Of a stretch of 33,762 nucleotides of DNA, positions 23,634 through 32,981 are shown piece after piece (the first letter of the stretch is position 1; each line of letters opens with the position of its first letter). The notes under the pieces are model-generated. The model saw nothing but the letters and a program-made list of their open reading frames with translations. It made no database searches and had not been told where the DNA came from. Where the stretch lies: NCBI GenBank assembly GCA_013286425.1, contig JABDFS010000037.1, forward strand, positions 1 through 33,762. Reading direction: 5' to 3'. Position numbers and translations under genes: made by a program. The DNA is from Bacteroidota bacterium (GTDB lineage Bacteria > Bacteroidota > Bacteroidia > Chitinophagales > Chitinophagaceae).

Positions 23634-24650
23634 ATGGCAGATATCAACATTGAAAAAGCAAAGGCAGAAATAAGCAGGCGAGGTTTTTTAGATGTGAGCG
23701 TTGATGCTTCTGTTGATTTGTTTCATGAAATTGAATTGCTGAAAAAAGAAAAGAATGCTATTGTACTGGCGCACTATTACCAGGAGCCAGATATACAGGA
23801 TGTTGCCGACTATATTGGTGACAGCCTTGGATTAGCACAACAGGCAGAAAAAACAAATGCTGATATCATTGTTTTTGCCGGCGTTCATTTTATGGCAGAA
23901 ACCGCAAAAATTCTCAATCCCAAAAAAAAGGTTGTATTGCCTGATCTTAAAGCCGGATGTTCTTTGGCCGACAGCGCGCCTGCGGATGCTTTTAAAGCCT
24001 TTAAAGAGAAGCATCCTGATCATATAGTCATCTCTTACATTAATTGCACTGCAGACATAAAAGCGATGAGCGATATTATTTGTACCAGCAGTAATGCTCA
24101 GAAGATTATTGAAAGTGTTCCAAAAGATCAGCCCATCATTTTTGCTCCTGATAAAAACCTTGGCGCTTATCTTATTAAAAAAACAGGCAGGGATATGTTG
24201 TTGTGGAACGGTGCCTGCATGGTGCATGAAATTTTCAGCCAGCAAAAAATACTGAAGCTAAAAGCGCAGCACCCGGATGCAAAAATTATTGCACATCCGG
24301 AATGTGAAGAAGCTGTTTTACAACATGCAGATTATATTGGAAGCACTACTCAATTGTTGAAATTTGCTGTTATTGATTCAGCAAATGAATTTATTGTTGC
24401 TACGGAAACAGGGATTCTGCACCAGATGCAAAAAGATGCGCCTTTAAAAACATTTATTCCTGCGCCGCCGGATAATATGTGTGCATGTAATGATTGCCCG
24501 CATATGAAACTGAATACGCTCGAGAAGTTATATCTCTGTATGAAATATGAGCAGCCTGAAATTTTAATGGATGAGCTAATCAGGGTTGCTTCACTAAAAC
24601 CTATACAACGTATGCTTGAAATAAGTAAGGCTGCGGGTTTAGGCGGATAA
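23634..24650 (+). CDS. nadA: Quinolinate synthase NadA
   Basis: A 338-residue iron-sulfur enzyme that condenses iminoaspartate with dihydroxyacetone phosphate to quinolinate in de novo NAD synthesis. Signatures: [20 protein letters not shown] (45-64), [16 protein letters not shown] (81-96), [10 protein letters not shown] with Cys109, [10 protein letters not shown] (135-144), GACMVHE with Cys195, and the C-terminal CACNDCPHM (283-291), which together supply the cluster cysteines. The length is usual for the family. The start [10 protein letters not shown] is the first ATG after the AT-rich gap. nadB and nadC are not adjacent. Its stop codon lies one base from that of the convergent nucleotidyltransferase gene. 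Confidence 0.97.
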   Translation: MADINIEKAKAEISRRGFLDVSVDASVDLFHEIELLKKEKNAIVLAHYYQEPDIQDVADYIGDSLGLAQQAEKTNADIIVFAGVHFMAETAKILNPKKKVVLPDLKAGCSLADSAPADAFKAFKEKHPDHIVISYINCTADIKAMSDIICTSSNAQKIIESVPKDQPIIFAPDKNLGAYLIKKTGRDMLLWNGACMVHEIFSQQKILKLKAQHPDAKIIAHPECEEAVLQHADYIGSTTQLLKFAVIDSANEFIVATETGILHQMQKDAPLKTFIPAPPDNMCACNDCPHMKLNTLEKLYLCMKYEQPEILMDELIRVASLKPIQRMLEISKAAGLGG

Positions 24651-24651
24651 A

Positions 24652-25737
24652 CTATAAATATTTATCTCCTTTTTTCTTTTTTACTTCGGATAAAAATTCT
24701 TTTACCTGTTGTTCTTTTTCTTTTTTGCAGATGAGTAAAACATCTTTTGTGTCAACCACAATAAAATCATCAAGTCCTTGCAATACCAATAATTTTTCGT
24801 CAGGAGCAGAAATAAGAGAATTTATTGAATCGTAGATAATAACATTATCACCTGTAATAACGTTCCCGTTTTGATCTTTTGATAAGTTGCTGTAAGCGCT
24901 GTTCCAGGTACCAAGGTCACTCCATCCAAAATCAGCAGGAATAACATAAACATTATCTGCTTTTTCCATAATGGCATAATCAATGGATATGCTGATGCAT
25001 AAAGGATAAATGCGATCTAATGCCGGTTTTTCTTCAGGTGTATTAAAGTTATTTTTCTCTGCAGCAAAAAGGTCAAACATTTCCGACTGGTATTGTTCAA
25101 ACGCAGCAAGAATGGTTTTTACATCCCAGATAAAAATGCCAGAGTTCCACAAAAATTCTTCGCTTGCTAAAAATGTTTTGGCTAATTCTATATCCGGTTT
25201 TTCTATAAAGGTTTTTACTTCATAAACATTTTCATCTTTGACAGCACCTAAATCATATTGAATATATCCGTAACCGGTATTGGGATATGTTGGTTTAATG
25301 CCAAGCGTTACAAAAGCGCTGTTATTCTTTGCAAAATTTAGCGCCTGCAATGTTAGGCTTTGAAATATTTCTATATCGCTGACTACATGATCACTTGGCG
25401 CAACAACTAAAACTGCTTCAGGGTCTTTCTGCAAAAGTTTAAATGATATGTAGCTAACGCAGGGTGCCGTGTTTTTTCTGCTGGGTTCAGATAAAATGTT
25501 TCCAGGTTTTACGCCAGGTAATTGTTGCCTGGTTATATCAACATATTCATCAGATGTTATAATGTAAATATTTTCCGGAAGTATAAAGGAAGCGTATCTT
25601 TTATAGGTTGATTGTATAAGCGTTTCACCACTGCCGAGAATATCTAAAAATTGTTTGGGACAACCGGAGCGACTCTTAGGCCAGAATCTTGTACCTAACC
25701 CGCCGGCAAGAATAGCGGCATAAAAATGTTCGTTCAT
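24652..25737 (-). CDS. manC: Mannose-1-phosphate guanylyltransferase (GDP-mannose pyrophosphorylase)
   Basis: A 361-residue nucleotidyltransferase that makes GDP-mannose for surface polysaccharides. The N-terminal signature AAILAGGLGTRFWPKSR (7-23) with PKQF (27-30) is that of mannose-1-phosphate guanylyltransferases. Further family elements are VVAPSDHVVSD, the FIEKPDIELAKTFL segment, FLWNSGIFIWDV and YAIMEKADNVYVIPADFGWS. It has only the pyrophosphorylase domain and lacks the isomerase (cupin) domain of bifunctional ManC, as is common in Bacteroidetes. It sits 16 bases downstream of the KpsF-type isomerase gene on the same strand, so the two sugar-metabolism genes probably form an operon. 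Confidence 0.92.
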   Translation of the reverse strand: MNEHFYAAILAGGLGTRFWPKSRSGCPKQFLDILGSGETLIQSTYKRYASFILPENIYIITSDEYVDITRQQLPGVKPGNILSEPSRKNTAPCVSYISFKLLQKDPEAVLVVAPSDHVVSDIEIFQSLTLQALNFAKNNSAFVTLGIKPTYPNTGYGYIQYDLGAVKDENVYEVKTFIEKPDIELAKTFLASEEFLWNSGIFIWDVKTILAAFEQYQSEMFDLFAAEKNNFNTPEEKPALDRIYPLCISISIDYAIMEKADNVYVIPADFGWSDLGTWNSAYSNLSKDQNGNVITGDNVIIYDSINSLISAPDEKLLVLQGLDDFIVVDTKDVLLICKKEKEQQVKEFLSEVKKKKGDKYL

Positions 25738-25753
25738 AAAAAGGCTAAGATAT

Positions 25754-26728
25754 TTAAATTATTCCTTCACGAATAAGATCATGTAATTCTATAAAACCAA
25801 GATAAGCATCATGCTCATTCACAACAATAAGATTAGTTATGCTGAATGTATTCATCTTGTCGAGCGCTTCCACAGCAAGCGCTGTGTGTAAAATTGTTTT
25901 TGGATTTGAAGTAAGAATATCGGCAGCATTCAGATCTTTTATATCATCTGTTTTTTCAAGTAGCCTTCTTATATCTCCATCTGTAATAATGCCAACGATA
26001 TTATTGTTATCATTCAACACTGCAATAGCACCTAACCTTCCTTTTGATATACCCATAATTGCATCTTTAAAAGAAGCATTCTTATTTATAAAAGGCTTTT
26101 CATTCAGCTTATAAATGTCATCAACTCTTAAGTAAAGTCGCTTACCCAAATTGCCACCAGGATGAAATTTTGCGAAATCTTTACTGTCAAATCCATTCAA
26201 TTGCATAAGTGCAACTGCAAGCGCATCGCCCATTACCATTTGTGCTGTGGTGCTGCTTGTTGGTGCAAGATTATTTGGACAAGCCTCTTCGCCAACAGTT
26301 GTATTTAAAAAAATATCAGCATGTTTTACAAGAAAAGAAGATTCATTGCCTGATATAGCAACTAATTTATTACCTATACTTTTTATTAATGGAACCAGCA
26401 CTTTTATTTCTTCACTTTCGCCGCTTTTACTTAAAATAACAACAATATCATTCGGCTGAATCATTCCAAGATCACCATGAATAGCATCTGCAGCATGCAT
26501 GAACAAAGATGCTGTACCTGTTGAATTTAATGTGGCAACAATTTTCTGTGCAACAATAGCACTTTTGCCAATGCCGCTTATAACCACGCGTCCGCCACAT
26601 TGATGAATTGTGTTTACGGCTTCTTCAAAAGAGGCGTTTATAAAAGAAACCAATCCCGCTATGGCAGCAGCTTCCTTATTGATTGTATTAACAGCAGATT
26701 GTTGTATACTTATCTTCATCCGGCGCAA
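25754..26728 (-). CDS. kdsD: Arabinose-5-phosphate isomerase, KpsF/GutQ family
   Basis: A 324-residue sugar-phosphate isomerase that converts ribulose 5-phosphate to arabinose 5-phosphate, the first step toward Kdo for lipopolysaccharide. The SIS domain covers about 35-175, with SGIGKSAIVAQKIVATLNST (51-70), HAADAIHGDLGMI (78-90), LSKSGESEEIK (99-109) and NLAPTSSTTAQMVMGDALAV. Two CBS domains follow (about 205-262 and 270-324; GAIAVLNDNNNIVGIITDGD is the first). This is the complete family layout. The start could be ATG at 26728 (MRRMK) or three codons later (MKISIQQ). The manC-type gene follows after 16 bases. Confidence 0.93.
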   Translation of the reverse strand: MRRMKISIQQSAVNTINKEAAAIAGLVSFINASFEEAVNTIHQCGGRVVISGIGKSAIVAQKIVATLNSTGTASLFMHAADAIHGDLGMIQPNDIVVILSKSGESEEIKVLVPLIKSIGNKLVAISGNESSFLVKHADIFLNTTVGEEACPNNLAPTSSTTAQMVMGDALAVALMQLNGFDSKDFAKFHPGGNLGKRLYLRVDDIYKLNEKPFINKNASFKDAIMGISKGRLGAIAVLNDNNNIVGIITDGDIRRLLEKTDDIKDLNAADILTSNPKTILHTALAVEALDKMNTFSITNLIVVNEHDAYLGFIELHDLIREGII

Positions 26729-26946
26729 ATGTACAGCGATGTTTTTAAGAGCAATGTGAATGAAAGCATATTAACTTTAACGAATTGGGAATAGGAAAAA
26801 AATCTTTAATCGCTTAATTTTGTTGGCACCACGTGAGAAACTCCACATTATTTGTTTTGAGCAGATTTGAAAAATTAAAATGGATTTAGTACCTTAAAAA
26901 ATTATTATGGCCCCCACGTTAAGAGAGGCGGAAATTTTGTGAACAA

Positions 26947-29238
26947 ATGGCAAAGAAATTACTTGTAAAAGAGCCGGCAGAAAAGCCGCTTGAAAAAAAG
27001 AGCACTGCAAAGAAATCAGTACCCAAAAAAGAAAATATAAACAGCAACCTTGACATCTATGCTTCGCTCTATGAGCATTTTGGCTTTGAGCAATTTAAGG
27101 AAAGGCAGGAAGAAGCTATAAGAAGCTTGCTAAGCGGAAAAGACACTTTTGTTATTATGCCAACAGGCGGCGGTAAAAGTTTGTGTTACCAGTTGCCGGC
27201 ATTAATGCTTGAAGGTTGTGCTATTATTGTTAGTCCATTAATAGCTTTAATGAAAAACCAAGTAGACCTGATCCGTGGTTACAGTGAGGAAGATCATGTG
27301 GCGCATTTTTTAAATTCGTCTTTAAATAAAGGCCAGATAAAAGAGGTAAAGGATGATCTTACAACAGGTAAAACAAAGTTGTTGTATGTAGCGCCGGAAA
27401 CAATGACCAAACAGGAAAACCTTGATTTCTTCCGCGAATTAAAAATTTCCTTTTTTGCAGTTGATGAAGCGCATTGCATTTCAGAATGGGGCCACGATTT
27501 CAGGCCAGAATACAGGCGGCTTCGTGAAATGATGGATATAATCAACGACGCAATTCCGGTAGTTGCTTTAACAGCAACGGCCACGCCAAAAGTGCAAAGC
27601 GATATCGTAAAAAATCTTAGTCTTCGCAATCCAAATGTTTTTATTTCTTCTTTTAATCGCCATAATCTTTATTACGAGATTCAGCCAAAGGTCAAAAAAG
27701 AACAAACAGTAAAAGCGTTGGTTCGGTTTATTACAAACATGACTGGCAAAAGTGGCATCATTTATACACTTAACCGCAAAACAACAGAAGAACTTGCCGA
27801 GATATTGTGCGCAAATAATATAAAAGCGGTTGCTTATCATGCAGGTCTCGACTCCAAATTAAGAGCAGAAAGACAGGATCTTTTTTTGAATGAAGATGTA
27901 CAGGTTATTGTTGCAACAATCGCTTTCGGAATGGGTATTGATAAACCTGATATTCGTTTCGTGATTCACTTTAATATTCCAAAATCAATAGAAAATTATT
28001 ACCAGGAAACGGGCCGCGCAGGCCGCGATGGTTTGGAAGGGAAATGTATTCTTTATTATTCGCACAAAGATGTTAGCAAGCTTGAACATTTAATGCGTGA
28101 CAAACCATTAAGTGAAAGAGAAGTTGGTGCACAATTGATCAATGAATCGGTTGCTTATGCTGAAAGTTCTGTGTGCAGAAGAAAGATCCTGTTACATTAT
28201 TTTGGTGAAGAACGTAAAGAAGAAAATTGCGGCAATTGCGATAACTGTCTTCATCCAAAAGAAAAGATCGAGACAAAAGATGAAGTAGTTAAAGCGTTGA
28301 AAGTAATTAAAGCGCTGGATGAAAAATTCCCTGCGGAATATGTAGTAACAATTATCATTGGAAAGTTAACGCCGCAAACAACTATGTTCCGCCATGAAGG
28401 CTTTCCTGAATTTGGTATTGGTAAAGACAAAGACGAGCACTTCTGGAATAGTTTGTTAAGGCAAATGCTGTTGGGCAATATCATACGAAAAGATATTGAG
28501 GAATACGGCTTGCTGAAGTTTACTGAAGCAGGTGTTAAGTTTATGAAGAAGCCAACATCATTTAAGATTGTTTTAAATAATTTGTTTGAAGAAGCTAATG
28601 AAGATGATGAAGAAAACGAAAATGGCGGCACCGGCGCAGCAGCAGATGAAAAGCTGTTCGAAATGCTTAAAGAGTTACGCCACCAGGAAGGCAAAAAGAA
28701 AAAGCTTCCTCCGTTTGTTATCTTTTTGGAAAGCTCACTGCAGGATATGGCAACCATGTATCCTACCACATTGGCTGAGCTTGAAAAATGCCAGGGTGTA
28801 AGCAAAGGAAAGGCATTAAAATTCGGAAGGCCGTTTGTTGATATGATTGCAAATTATGTTGAAGAAAATGATATAGAAAAGCCCGATGATTTTGTAATGA
28901 GATCCGTTGCCAACAAAGGCAGTAATAAAATTTACATCATACAAAACATTGATAAAAAAATTCCATTAGCAACTATTGCGCGCAATAAAGATCTTAGAAT
29001 TGATGGTTTGCTCGAAGAAATGGAAACCATTGTTGCAAGTGGTACGCGTCTTAATCTTGATTATGCCATTGATGATATGAATCTTGATGACTATGATAAA
29101 GATGAAATAATTGATTACTTCAAAAACTGCGACGATTCTTCATTGCAGGTGGCGCAGGAAAAATTATCTGACAGCGGTTATAACTGGGAACAACTTAAAA
29201 TAATGCGCATTAAATTTTTAAGCGAGTACGGAAATTAA
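26947..29238 (+). CDS. recQ: ATP-dependent DNA helicase RecQ
   Basis: A 763-residue superfamily 2 3'-5' helicase for recombination and repair of stalled forks. A lysine-rich N-terminal extension (1-30) precedes the helicase core: Walker [17 protein letters not shown] (71-86), DEAH box [19 protein letters not shown] (171-189), TATATP (motif III), and motif [14 protein letters not shown]. The RQC zinc site is intact ([11 protein letters not shown], then CGNCDNC, from about 408). A winged-helix region and an HRDC-like domain (about 568-640, [19 protein letters not shown] then [13 protein letters not shown]) follow. A further C-terminal helix-turn-helix-like end (about 660-763) makes it longer than the 600-residue E. 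coli type, as seen in other Bacteroidetes. A strong terminator follows. Confidence 0.97.
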   Translation: MAKKLLVKEPAEKPLEKKSTAKKSVPKKENINSNLDIYASLYEHFGFEQFKERQEEAIRSLLSGKDTFVIMPTGGGKSLCYQLPALMLEGCAIIVSPLIALMKNQVDLIRGYSEEDHVAHFLNSSLNKGQIKEVKDDLTTGKTKLLYVAPETMTKQENLDFFRELKISFFAVDEAHCISEWGHDFRPEYRRLREMMDIINDAIPVVALTATATPKVQSDIVKNLSLRNPNVFISSFNRHNLYYEIQPKVKKEQTVKALVRFITNMTGKSGIIYTLNRKTTEELAEILCANNIKAVAYHAGLDSKLRAERQDLFLNEDVQVIVATIAFGMGIDKPDIRFVIHFNIPKSIENYYQETGRAGRDGLEGKCILYYSHKDVSKLEHLMRDKPLSEREVGAQLINESVAYAESSVCRRKILLHYFGEERKEENCGNCDNCLHPKEKIETKDEVVKALKVIKALDEKFPAEYVVTIIIGKLTPQTTMFRHEGFPEFGIGKDKDEHFWNSLLRQMLLGNIIRKDIEEYGLLKFTEAGVKFMKKPTSFKIVLNNLFEEANEDDEENENGGTGAAADEKLFEMLKELRHQEGKKKKLPPFVIFLESSLQDMATMYPTTLAELEKCQGVSKGKALKFGRPFVDMIANYVEENDIEKPDDFVMRSVANKGSNKIYIIQNIDKKIPLATIARNKDLRIDGLLEEMETIVASGTRLNLDYAIDDMNLDDYDKDEIIDYFKNCDDSSLQVAQEKLSDSGYNWEQLKIMRIKFLSEYGN

Positions 29239-29257
29239 TTTCTCTGAATAAAATTTT

Positions 29258-29293
29258 AAAGCTTGAACACATACATGTTCAAGCTTTATTTTT
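29258..29293 (+). terminator. Rho-independent terminator of recQ
   Basis: AAAGCTTGAACA (29258-29269) pairs with TGTTCAAGCTTT (29276-29287), a perfect 12-bp stem with a six-base loop, followed by ATTTTTT. Confidence 0.9.
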
Positions 29294-29312
29294 TACTCGC
29301 ATGCTTCTCTGT

Positions 29313-29320
29313 TATTTTTG
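29313..29320 (+). promoter_or_regulatory. Candidate -7 promoter element of gcvT
   Basis: TATTTTTG fits TAnnTTTG and lies 16 bases before the gcvT ATG at 29337, between the recQ terminator and the gene. No clear -33 TTTG was seen. Confidence 0.35.
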
Positions 29321-29336
29321 TCGCAAATTCGCTTGC

Positions 29337-30428
29337 ATGAAGAATACACCTTTCACACAAAAGCATATAGATTTAAAAGCAAAGATGGCTGAGTTTGCAG
29401 GATACAACATGCCTATAAGTTATACAGGCATTAATGATGAACATGCGGCCGTGCGCAACAACGCCGGTGTATTTGATGTTAGCCATATGGGTGAATTTAT
29501 TCTGAAAGGCGAAAATGCACTTGACTTGATTCAACGTGTCACTACGAATGATGCTTCTAAACTTACTGATGGCAAAGCGCAATACAGTTCTTTTACAAAC
29601 AACAAAGCAGGTATTGTTGATGACTTGATTGTTTATTGTATTGAAGAGAACAAAGTGTACATGCTTGTTGTAAATGCAGGCAATATTGAAAAGGATTGGA
29701 ACTGGGTTGTAGCACACAATACTAATAATGTTGAAATGCATAACATCAGCGACAAGACTTGTTTGCTTGCCATACAAGGTCCCAACGCAACAAAAATTTT
29801 GCAACCTCTAACCGAAAACGATATTCTAAACTTAAAATATTACACATTCGTAAAGGGAAAATTTGCCGGTGTTGATAATGTGCTTATCAGTGCTACAGGT
29901 TATACAGGTGCAGGTGGAGTTGAAATTTACTTTGAAGATAAAGGTGATGATGCAGATAAAATCTGGGATGCCATTTTTGAGGCAGGAAAATCATCAAACA
30001 TAAAACCAATTGGTTTAGGTGCGCGCGATACTTTGCGTTTGGAAATGGGCTATTGTTTATACGGTAATGATATTGATGATACAACTTCTCCACTTGAAGC
30101 GGGCTTAGGCTGGATAACAAAACTGAACAAGCAAATATCATTCACCGCAAAAGAAATTTTAGAAACACAAAAAGCCGAAGGCATAAAAAGAAAGCTGATT
30201 GGTTTTGAAATGATAGACCGTGGCATTCCGCGCCATGATTATTTAATTAAAGATACCGAAGGAAATACTATCGGCAAAGTAACAAGTGGCACACAATCAC
30301 CAACGCTTGGCAAAGCAATTGGAATGGGTTATGTTGATATAACTCACGCTACATTAGACAATGAAATTTTTATTGACATACGCAACAATGCTGTGAAAGC
30401 AAAAATTGTAAAGATGCCGTTCAGTTAA
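29337..30428 (+). CDS. gcvT: Aminomethyltransferase, T protein of the glycine cleavage system
   Basis: A 363-residue tetrahydrofolate-dependent enzyme that takes the aminomethyl group from H protein and releases ammonia and methylene-THF. Signatures: [15 protein letters not shown] (17-31), [54 protein letters not shown] with the glycine-rich loop, [20 protein letters not shown] and [19 protein letters not shown] near the C terminus. ATG at 29337 ([17 protein letters not shown]) gives the standard length. The in-frame ATG at 29301 would add 12 residues, lies just after the recQ terminator and upstream of the promoter-like motif, and so is not used. The other gcv genes are elsewhere. The 3' end almost meets the convergent yciO-type gene. 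Confidence 0.96.
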   Translation: MKNTPFTQKHIDLKAKMAEFAGYNMPISYTGINDEHAAVRNNAGVFDVSHMGEFILKGENALDLIQRVTTNDASKLTDGKAQYSSFTNNKAGIVDDLIVYCIEENKVYMLVVNAGNIEKDWNWVVAHNTNNVEMHNISDKTCLLAIQGPNATKILQPLTENDILNLKYYTFVKGKFAGVDNVLISATGYTGAGGVEIYFEDKGDDADKIWDAIFEAGKSSNIKPIGLGARDTLRLEMGYCLYGNDIDDTTSPLEAGLGWITKLNKQISFTAKEILETQKAEGIKRKLIGFEMIDRGIPRHDYLIKDTEGNTIGKVTSGTQSPTLGKAIGMGYVDITHATLDNEIFIDIRNNAVKAKIVKMPFS

Positions 30429-30438
30429 TTGTCAACTG

Positions 30439-31053
30439 TCAATTATCAATTGTCCATTCACCTGCACCCATTCTTAAAACTTCGTAGTCATCTTTCGTGC
30501 AATCAATAATGGTTGATGGAATCATTCCACCTGGCCCGCCATCAACAACGATATCAACAAGGTTTTTAAAATTCTCATACATCAATTCCGGATCAGTATA
30601 TTCTTCTACCATTTCTCCCGGCAATGATGCAGATAAGATTGGATGCTCCAACTGCCGCACGATCTCTCTTGCAATATTATTATCAGGAACACGCAACCCG
30701 ATCGTGTGTTTATTGCTTTGCAAAATTTTCGGCACTTCTTTGCTTGCAGGCAAAATAAAAGTGTAAGCGCCGGGCAAATGCTCTTTCAACATACGATACA
30801 ATGGCGTTGAAATTCCTTTCGTGTATTTGCTCAGATCACTCAGATCATAACAAATAAAACTTAGCTGCGCTTTTTGCGGTTGCACGTTTTTGATCTTGCA
30901 GATTTTTTCAATTGCTTTCTGCTGAAAAATGTCGCAACCCAAGCCATAAATTGTATCTGTCGGATAAATTATAACGCCGCCATCAAGCAAACATTCTGTA
31001 ATAGTTTTTATGTGACGTCCGTTGGGATTTTCAGAATTTACATGCAACAACAT
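30439..31053 (-). CDS. YciO/Sua5/YrdC-family protein (threonylcarbamoyl-AMP synthase fold)
   Basis: A 204-residue protein of the family that makes threonylcarbamoyl-adenylate for the t6A modification of ANN-decoding tRNAs. GGVIIYPTDTIYGLGCDIFQ (29-48) is the YrdC signature. The KIKNVQPQKAQLSFICYDLS stretch, HLPGAYTFILPAS, IGLRVPDNNIAREIV, and the late IPSTIIDCTKDDYEVLRMGAGEW are closer to YciO than to YrdC proper. YciO-type members have been reported to be weak in or separate from t6A synthesis, so the exact role is open. Its final codons (WTIDN, stop) fall within a run of repeated CAATT/GTCAA words that fills the gap to gcvT. Confidence 0.88.
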   Translation of the reverse strand: MLLHVNSENPNGRHIKTITECLLDGGVIIYPTDTIYGLGCDIFQQKAIEKICKIKNVQPQKAQLSFICYDLSDLSKYTKGISTPLYRMLKEHLPGAYTFILPASKEVPKILQSNKHTIGLRVPDNNIAREIVRQLEHPILSASLPGEMVEEYTDPELMYENFKNLVDIVVDGGPGGMIPSTIIDCTKDDYEVLRMGAGEWTIDN

Positions 31054-31124
31054 GTTTAAATATTTAGAAGGTTAGCCAATAAATATTATAACTAAGTTAG
31101 AAAAATTCGTACTTATTTTTACTT

Positions 31125-31883
31125 ATGCCAGTGAAAGAAAAAAAGCCTGCAGTTGCAGAGAGCAAACGCATAATTCCTGCCAAGCCATCTGTTTACCTTG
31201 AAGGGCCCAAAAGCCGCAGTTATGAATTTATATTCAGCATAAAGTTGTGGAGAGAGTTTATTAAAGGATTTCGCAACCTTCACTTTGTTGGTCCGTGCAT
31301 TACCGTTTTTGGTTCGGCAAGATTTAAGGAAGATCATATCTATTATCAAAAAGCAAGAGAATTTGGAAAGCGTATTGCTGAAGTTGGTTTCACTACTATG
31401 ACCGGTGGCGGCCCCGGGATTATGGAAGCCGCAAATCGCGGAGCATATGAAAACGGAGGCATGTCTGTTGGTTGTAATATTAAATTGCCCTTTGAACAAA
31501 AGGCAAATCCTTATTTGAATAAGAGCATTACGTTCGACTATTTTTTTGTGCGCAAAGCATTGCTTATAAAATATTCTTATGCATTTATCTGCATGCCTGG
31601 CGGATTTGGAACAATGGATGAATTTTTTGAAACACTTACATTAATTCAAACCAAAAGCATTACACAGTTTCCTGTTATTTTATTTGGGAAAGAATATTAC
31701 AAAGAATTGGGCGATCTTATGGCTGATATGGTAAAAGCACAAACCATCAATCCTGAAGATCTTCAACTGGTCTTAATTACCGATAGTGTTGATGAAGCCA
31801 TGCAACATATACGCACGTATATTATGGGCAACTATAAAATAAAGGAACGCAAAAAATTATGGTGGCTGCTTGAGCGAACATAA
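31125..31883 (+). CDS. LOG-family (TIGR00730) Rossmann-fold nucleotide phosphoribohydrolase-like protein
   Basis: A 252-residue member of the lysine-decarboxylase-like/LOG family, which cleaves nucleoside 5'-monophosphates to base and ribose 5-phosphate. Motifs: ITVFGSARFKEDH (59-71), TGGGPGIMEAANRGAYENGG (93-112) and CMPGGFGTMDEFFETLTLIQ (156-175); the PGGxGTxxE signature contains the catalytic glutamate (Glu166). A charged N-terminal extension (about 1-40) precedes the domain. Plant and bacterial LOG proteins act on cytokinin nucleotides, but most bacterial members serve purine nucleotide turnover. The natural substrate here is unknown. The ATG at 31125 is 71 bases from the start of the divergent yciO-type gene, so they share a promoter region. 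Confidence 0.9.
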   Translation: MPVKEKKPAVAESKRIIPAKPSVYLEGPKSRSYEFIFSIKLWREFIKGFRNLHFVGPCITVFGSARFKEDHIYYQKAREFGKRIAEVGFTTMTGGGPGIMEAANRGAYENGGMSVGCNIKLPFEQKANPYLNKSITFDYFFVRKALLIKYSYAFICMPGGFGTMDEFFETLTLIQTKSITQFPVILFGKEYYKELGDLMADMVKAQTINPEDLQLVLITDSVDEAMQHIRTYIMGNYKIKERKKLWWLLERT

Positions 31884-31884
31884 A

Positions 31885-31913
31885 AGAGCAGCAAGCAAAT
31901 GCTTAACTGCTCT
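31885..31913 (+). terminator. Nested hairpin after the LOG-family gene
   Basis: AGAGCAG and CTGCTCT (7 bp) enclose a second stem AAGCA/TGCTT. It lies directly after the stop codon. There is no T tract, so termination is uncertain. Confidence 0.35.
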
Positions 31914-32105
31914 CTATAGACCTATGAAAGACAAAACGAAACTGCTGTTTGGTTACCGGCAAATGAATGAAAAGTATCTTCGTTGCGCCTGTCCCGGCGA
32001 GGAGCAAAGCGACGGAACTTGGGATCGCACCACCTGTACTGCATATTATTATTCATCACTTATTTCCTGTTCATATAAAACATGCGTAATAGTTAATTAA
32101 AGCGG

Positions 32106-32210
32106 CTAGATCTTTATTCTAAAATTCACTGCAAAAGGAATAGCATTGCCATAGTCATTAACGAGCACATAACTTTTTTGCAACGCTATTCCAAATTGCT
32201 TTTTCTCATT
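32106..32210 (-). pseudogene. Possible C-terminal remnant of an outer-membrane-type protein
   Basis: A frame of 34 codons reads NEKKQFGIALQKSYVLVND then YGNAIPFAVNFRIKI and a stop, with an in-frame TGA upstream. The alternating hydrophobic pattern and aromatic-containing end resemble the last strand of a beta-barrel or similar beta-rich protein. There is no start codon. It is short enough to be chance. Confidence 0.25.
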
Positions 32211-32447
32211 TCAACACAACTGCTTTGGAGGTTCTTATATACTATTGAGAACCCAAAACATTATTATGCTGCATTGACAAGGTTCCTATTCAATTAACAG
32301 CAGCTTTTTACTTACAAACAACAATTACAATCTTATTAATACAAAACTAAGTGTGATGATTGTTTTCTGTACAGTTTAATCATAAGCCGGAAGAAATAAA
32401 ACAAACATGTAAATAGCTCTTTTTATTTTGATGAAATAAACATCAAT

Positions 32448-32930
32448 ATGACTAATGCTAACTACGCCTATAATAAAGCAAGCGCGATTAAAACAATTTT
32501 ATTAGCATGGCTGCTTGTAGGAAGCTTAGATATCCTGGCTGCATTTGTTGACTATTATATAAAATCAGGTAACGGACCCGAAGGTGTTTTAAGATTTATT
32601 GCCAGCGGCGTTTTTGGTAAAGACGCTTTCGGTGCAGATAATTCAATGATATGGATTGGTTTGTTGTTGCATTTTTTTATTGCGTTGCTATTTACAATAA
32701 TATTCTTTCTGCTTTATCCGAAAGTAAAATTCCTGCGCATCAATATTGCATTAAGTGCAATTATTATCGGGATAATTATATGGTTTATCATGAACCGGGT
32801 TGTGGTACCGTTAAGCAACGCGCCCAAATTTCCTTTTAATCCTGTTAATGCAATAAAGGCTACACTGATCTTAACTTTTATGATAGGATTTCCCTTGTCA
32901 ATAATCTTTAAACAATATTATGCAAGGTGA
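32448..32930 (+). CDS. Four-span membrane protein of unknown function
   Basis: A 160-residue inner-membrane protein with predicted spans at about 14-34 (AIKTILLAWLLVGSLDILAA), 67-89, 97-119 (LRINIALSAIIIGIIIWFIM) and 134-154. The loops are short; GNGPEGVLRFIASGVFGKDA lies between spans one and two, and NRVVVPLSNAPKFPFNP between spans three and four. These loops recur in a group of small Bacteroidetes and Proteobacteria membrane proteins resembling YagU/DUF1440, but I am not sure of that link. It stands alone after a long gap. A 26-base palindrome downstream probably ends its transcript. Confidence 0.75.
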   Translation: MTNANYAYNKASAIKTILLAWLLVGSLDILAAFVDYYIKSGNGPEGVLRFIASGVFGKDAFGADNSMIWIGLLLHFFIALLFTIIFFLLYPKVKFLRINIALSAIIIGIIIWFIMNRVVVPLSNAPKFPFNPVNAIKATLILTFMIGFPLSIIFKQYYAR

Positions 32931-32955
32931 ATTTTACAACACGCTGACACGTTTG

Positions 32956-32981
32956 AAAATATATAAGCGCTTATATATTTT
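32956..32981. terminator. Perfect 26-bp palindrome, probable bidirectional terminator
   Basis: Two 13-base halves, AAAATATATAAGC and GCTTATATATTTT, are perfectly complementary. The palindrome lies between two convergent genes and overlaps the last base pair of the SNF2 stop codon. The terminal T runs on each strand fit termination in both directions. Confidence 0.6.

Larger units (their letters stand above)
31884..32447. other. Long intergenic region with hairpin, GC-rich patch and possible gene remnant
   Basis: A 564-base gap. From left to right it holds a nested hairpin (31885-31913), a GC-rich patch near 31978-32037 that stands out from the AT-rich surroundings, and a 34-codon minus-strand fragment (32106-32210). 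It then has about 230 AT-rich bases with nothing recognisable before the membrane-protein gene. A 76-codon plus-strand frame through the GC-rich patch has no protein-like character. Confidence 0.55.

Noticed and set aside
28251-28805. 184-codon minus-strand frame inside recQ
   Set aside because: It is serine- and phenylalanine-rich, antisense to conserved RecQ domains, and typical of a shadow of an AT-rich gene.
31870-32100. 76-codon plus-strand frame through the GC-rich patch
   Set aside because: It starts inside the LOG-family gene, is rich in Cys, Thr and Tyr runs without protein-like pattern, and is probably a by-product of the GC-rich repeat-like patch.
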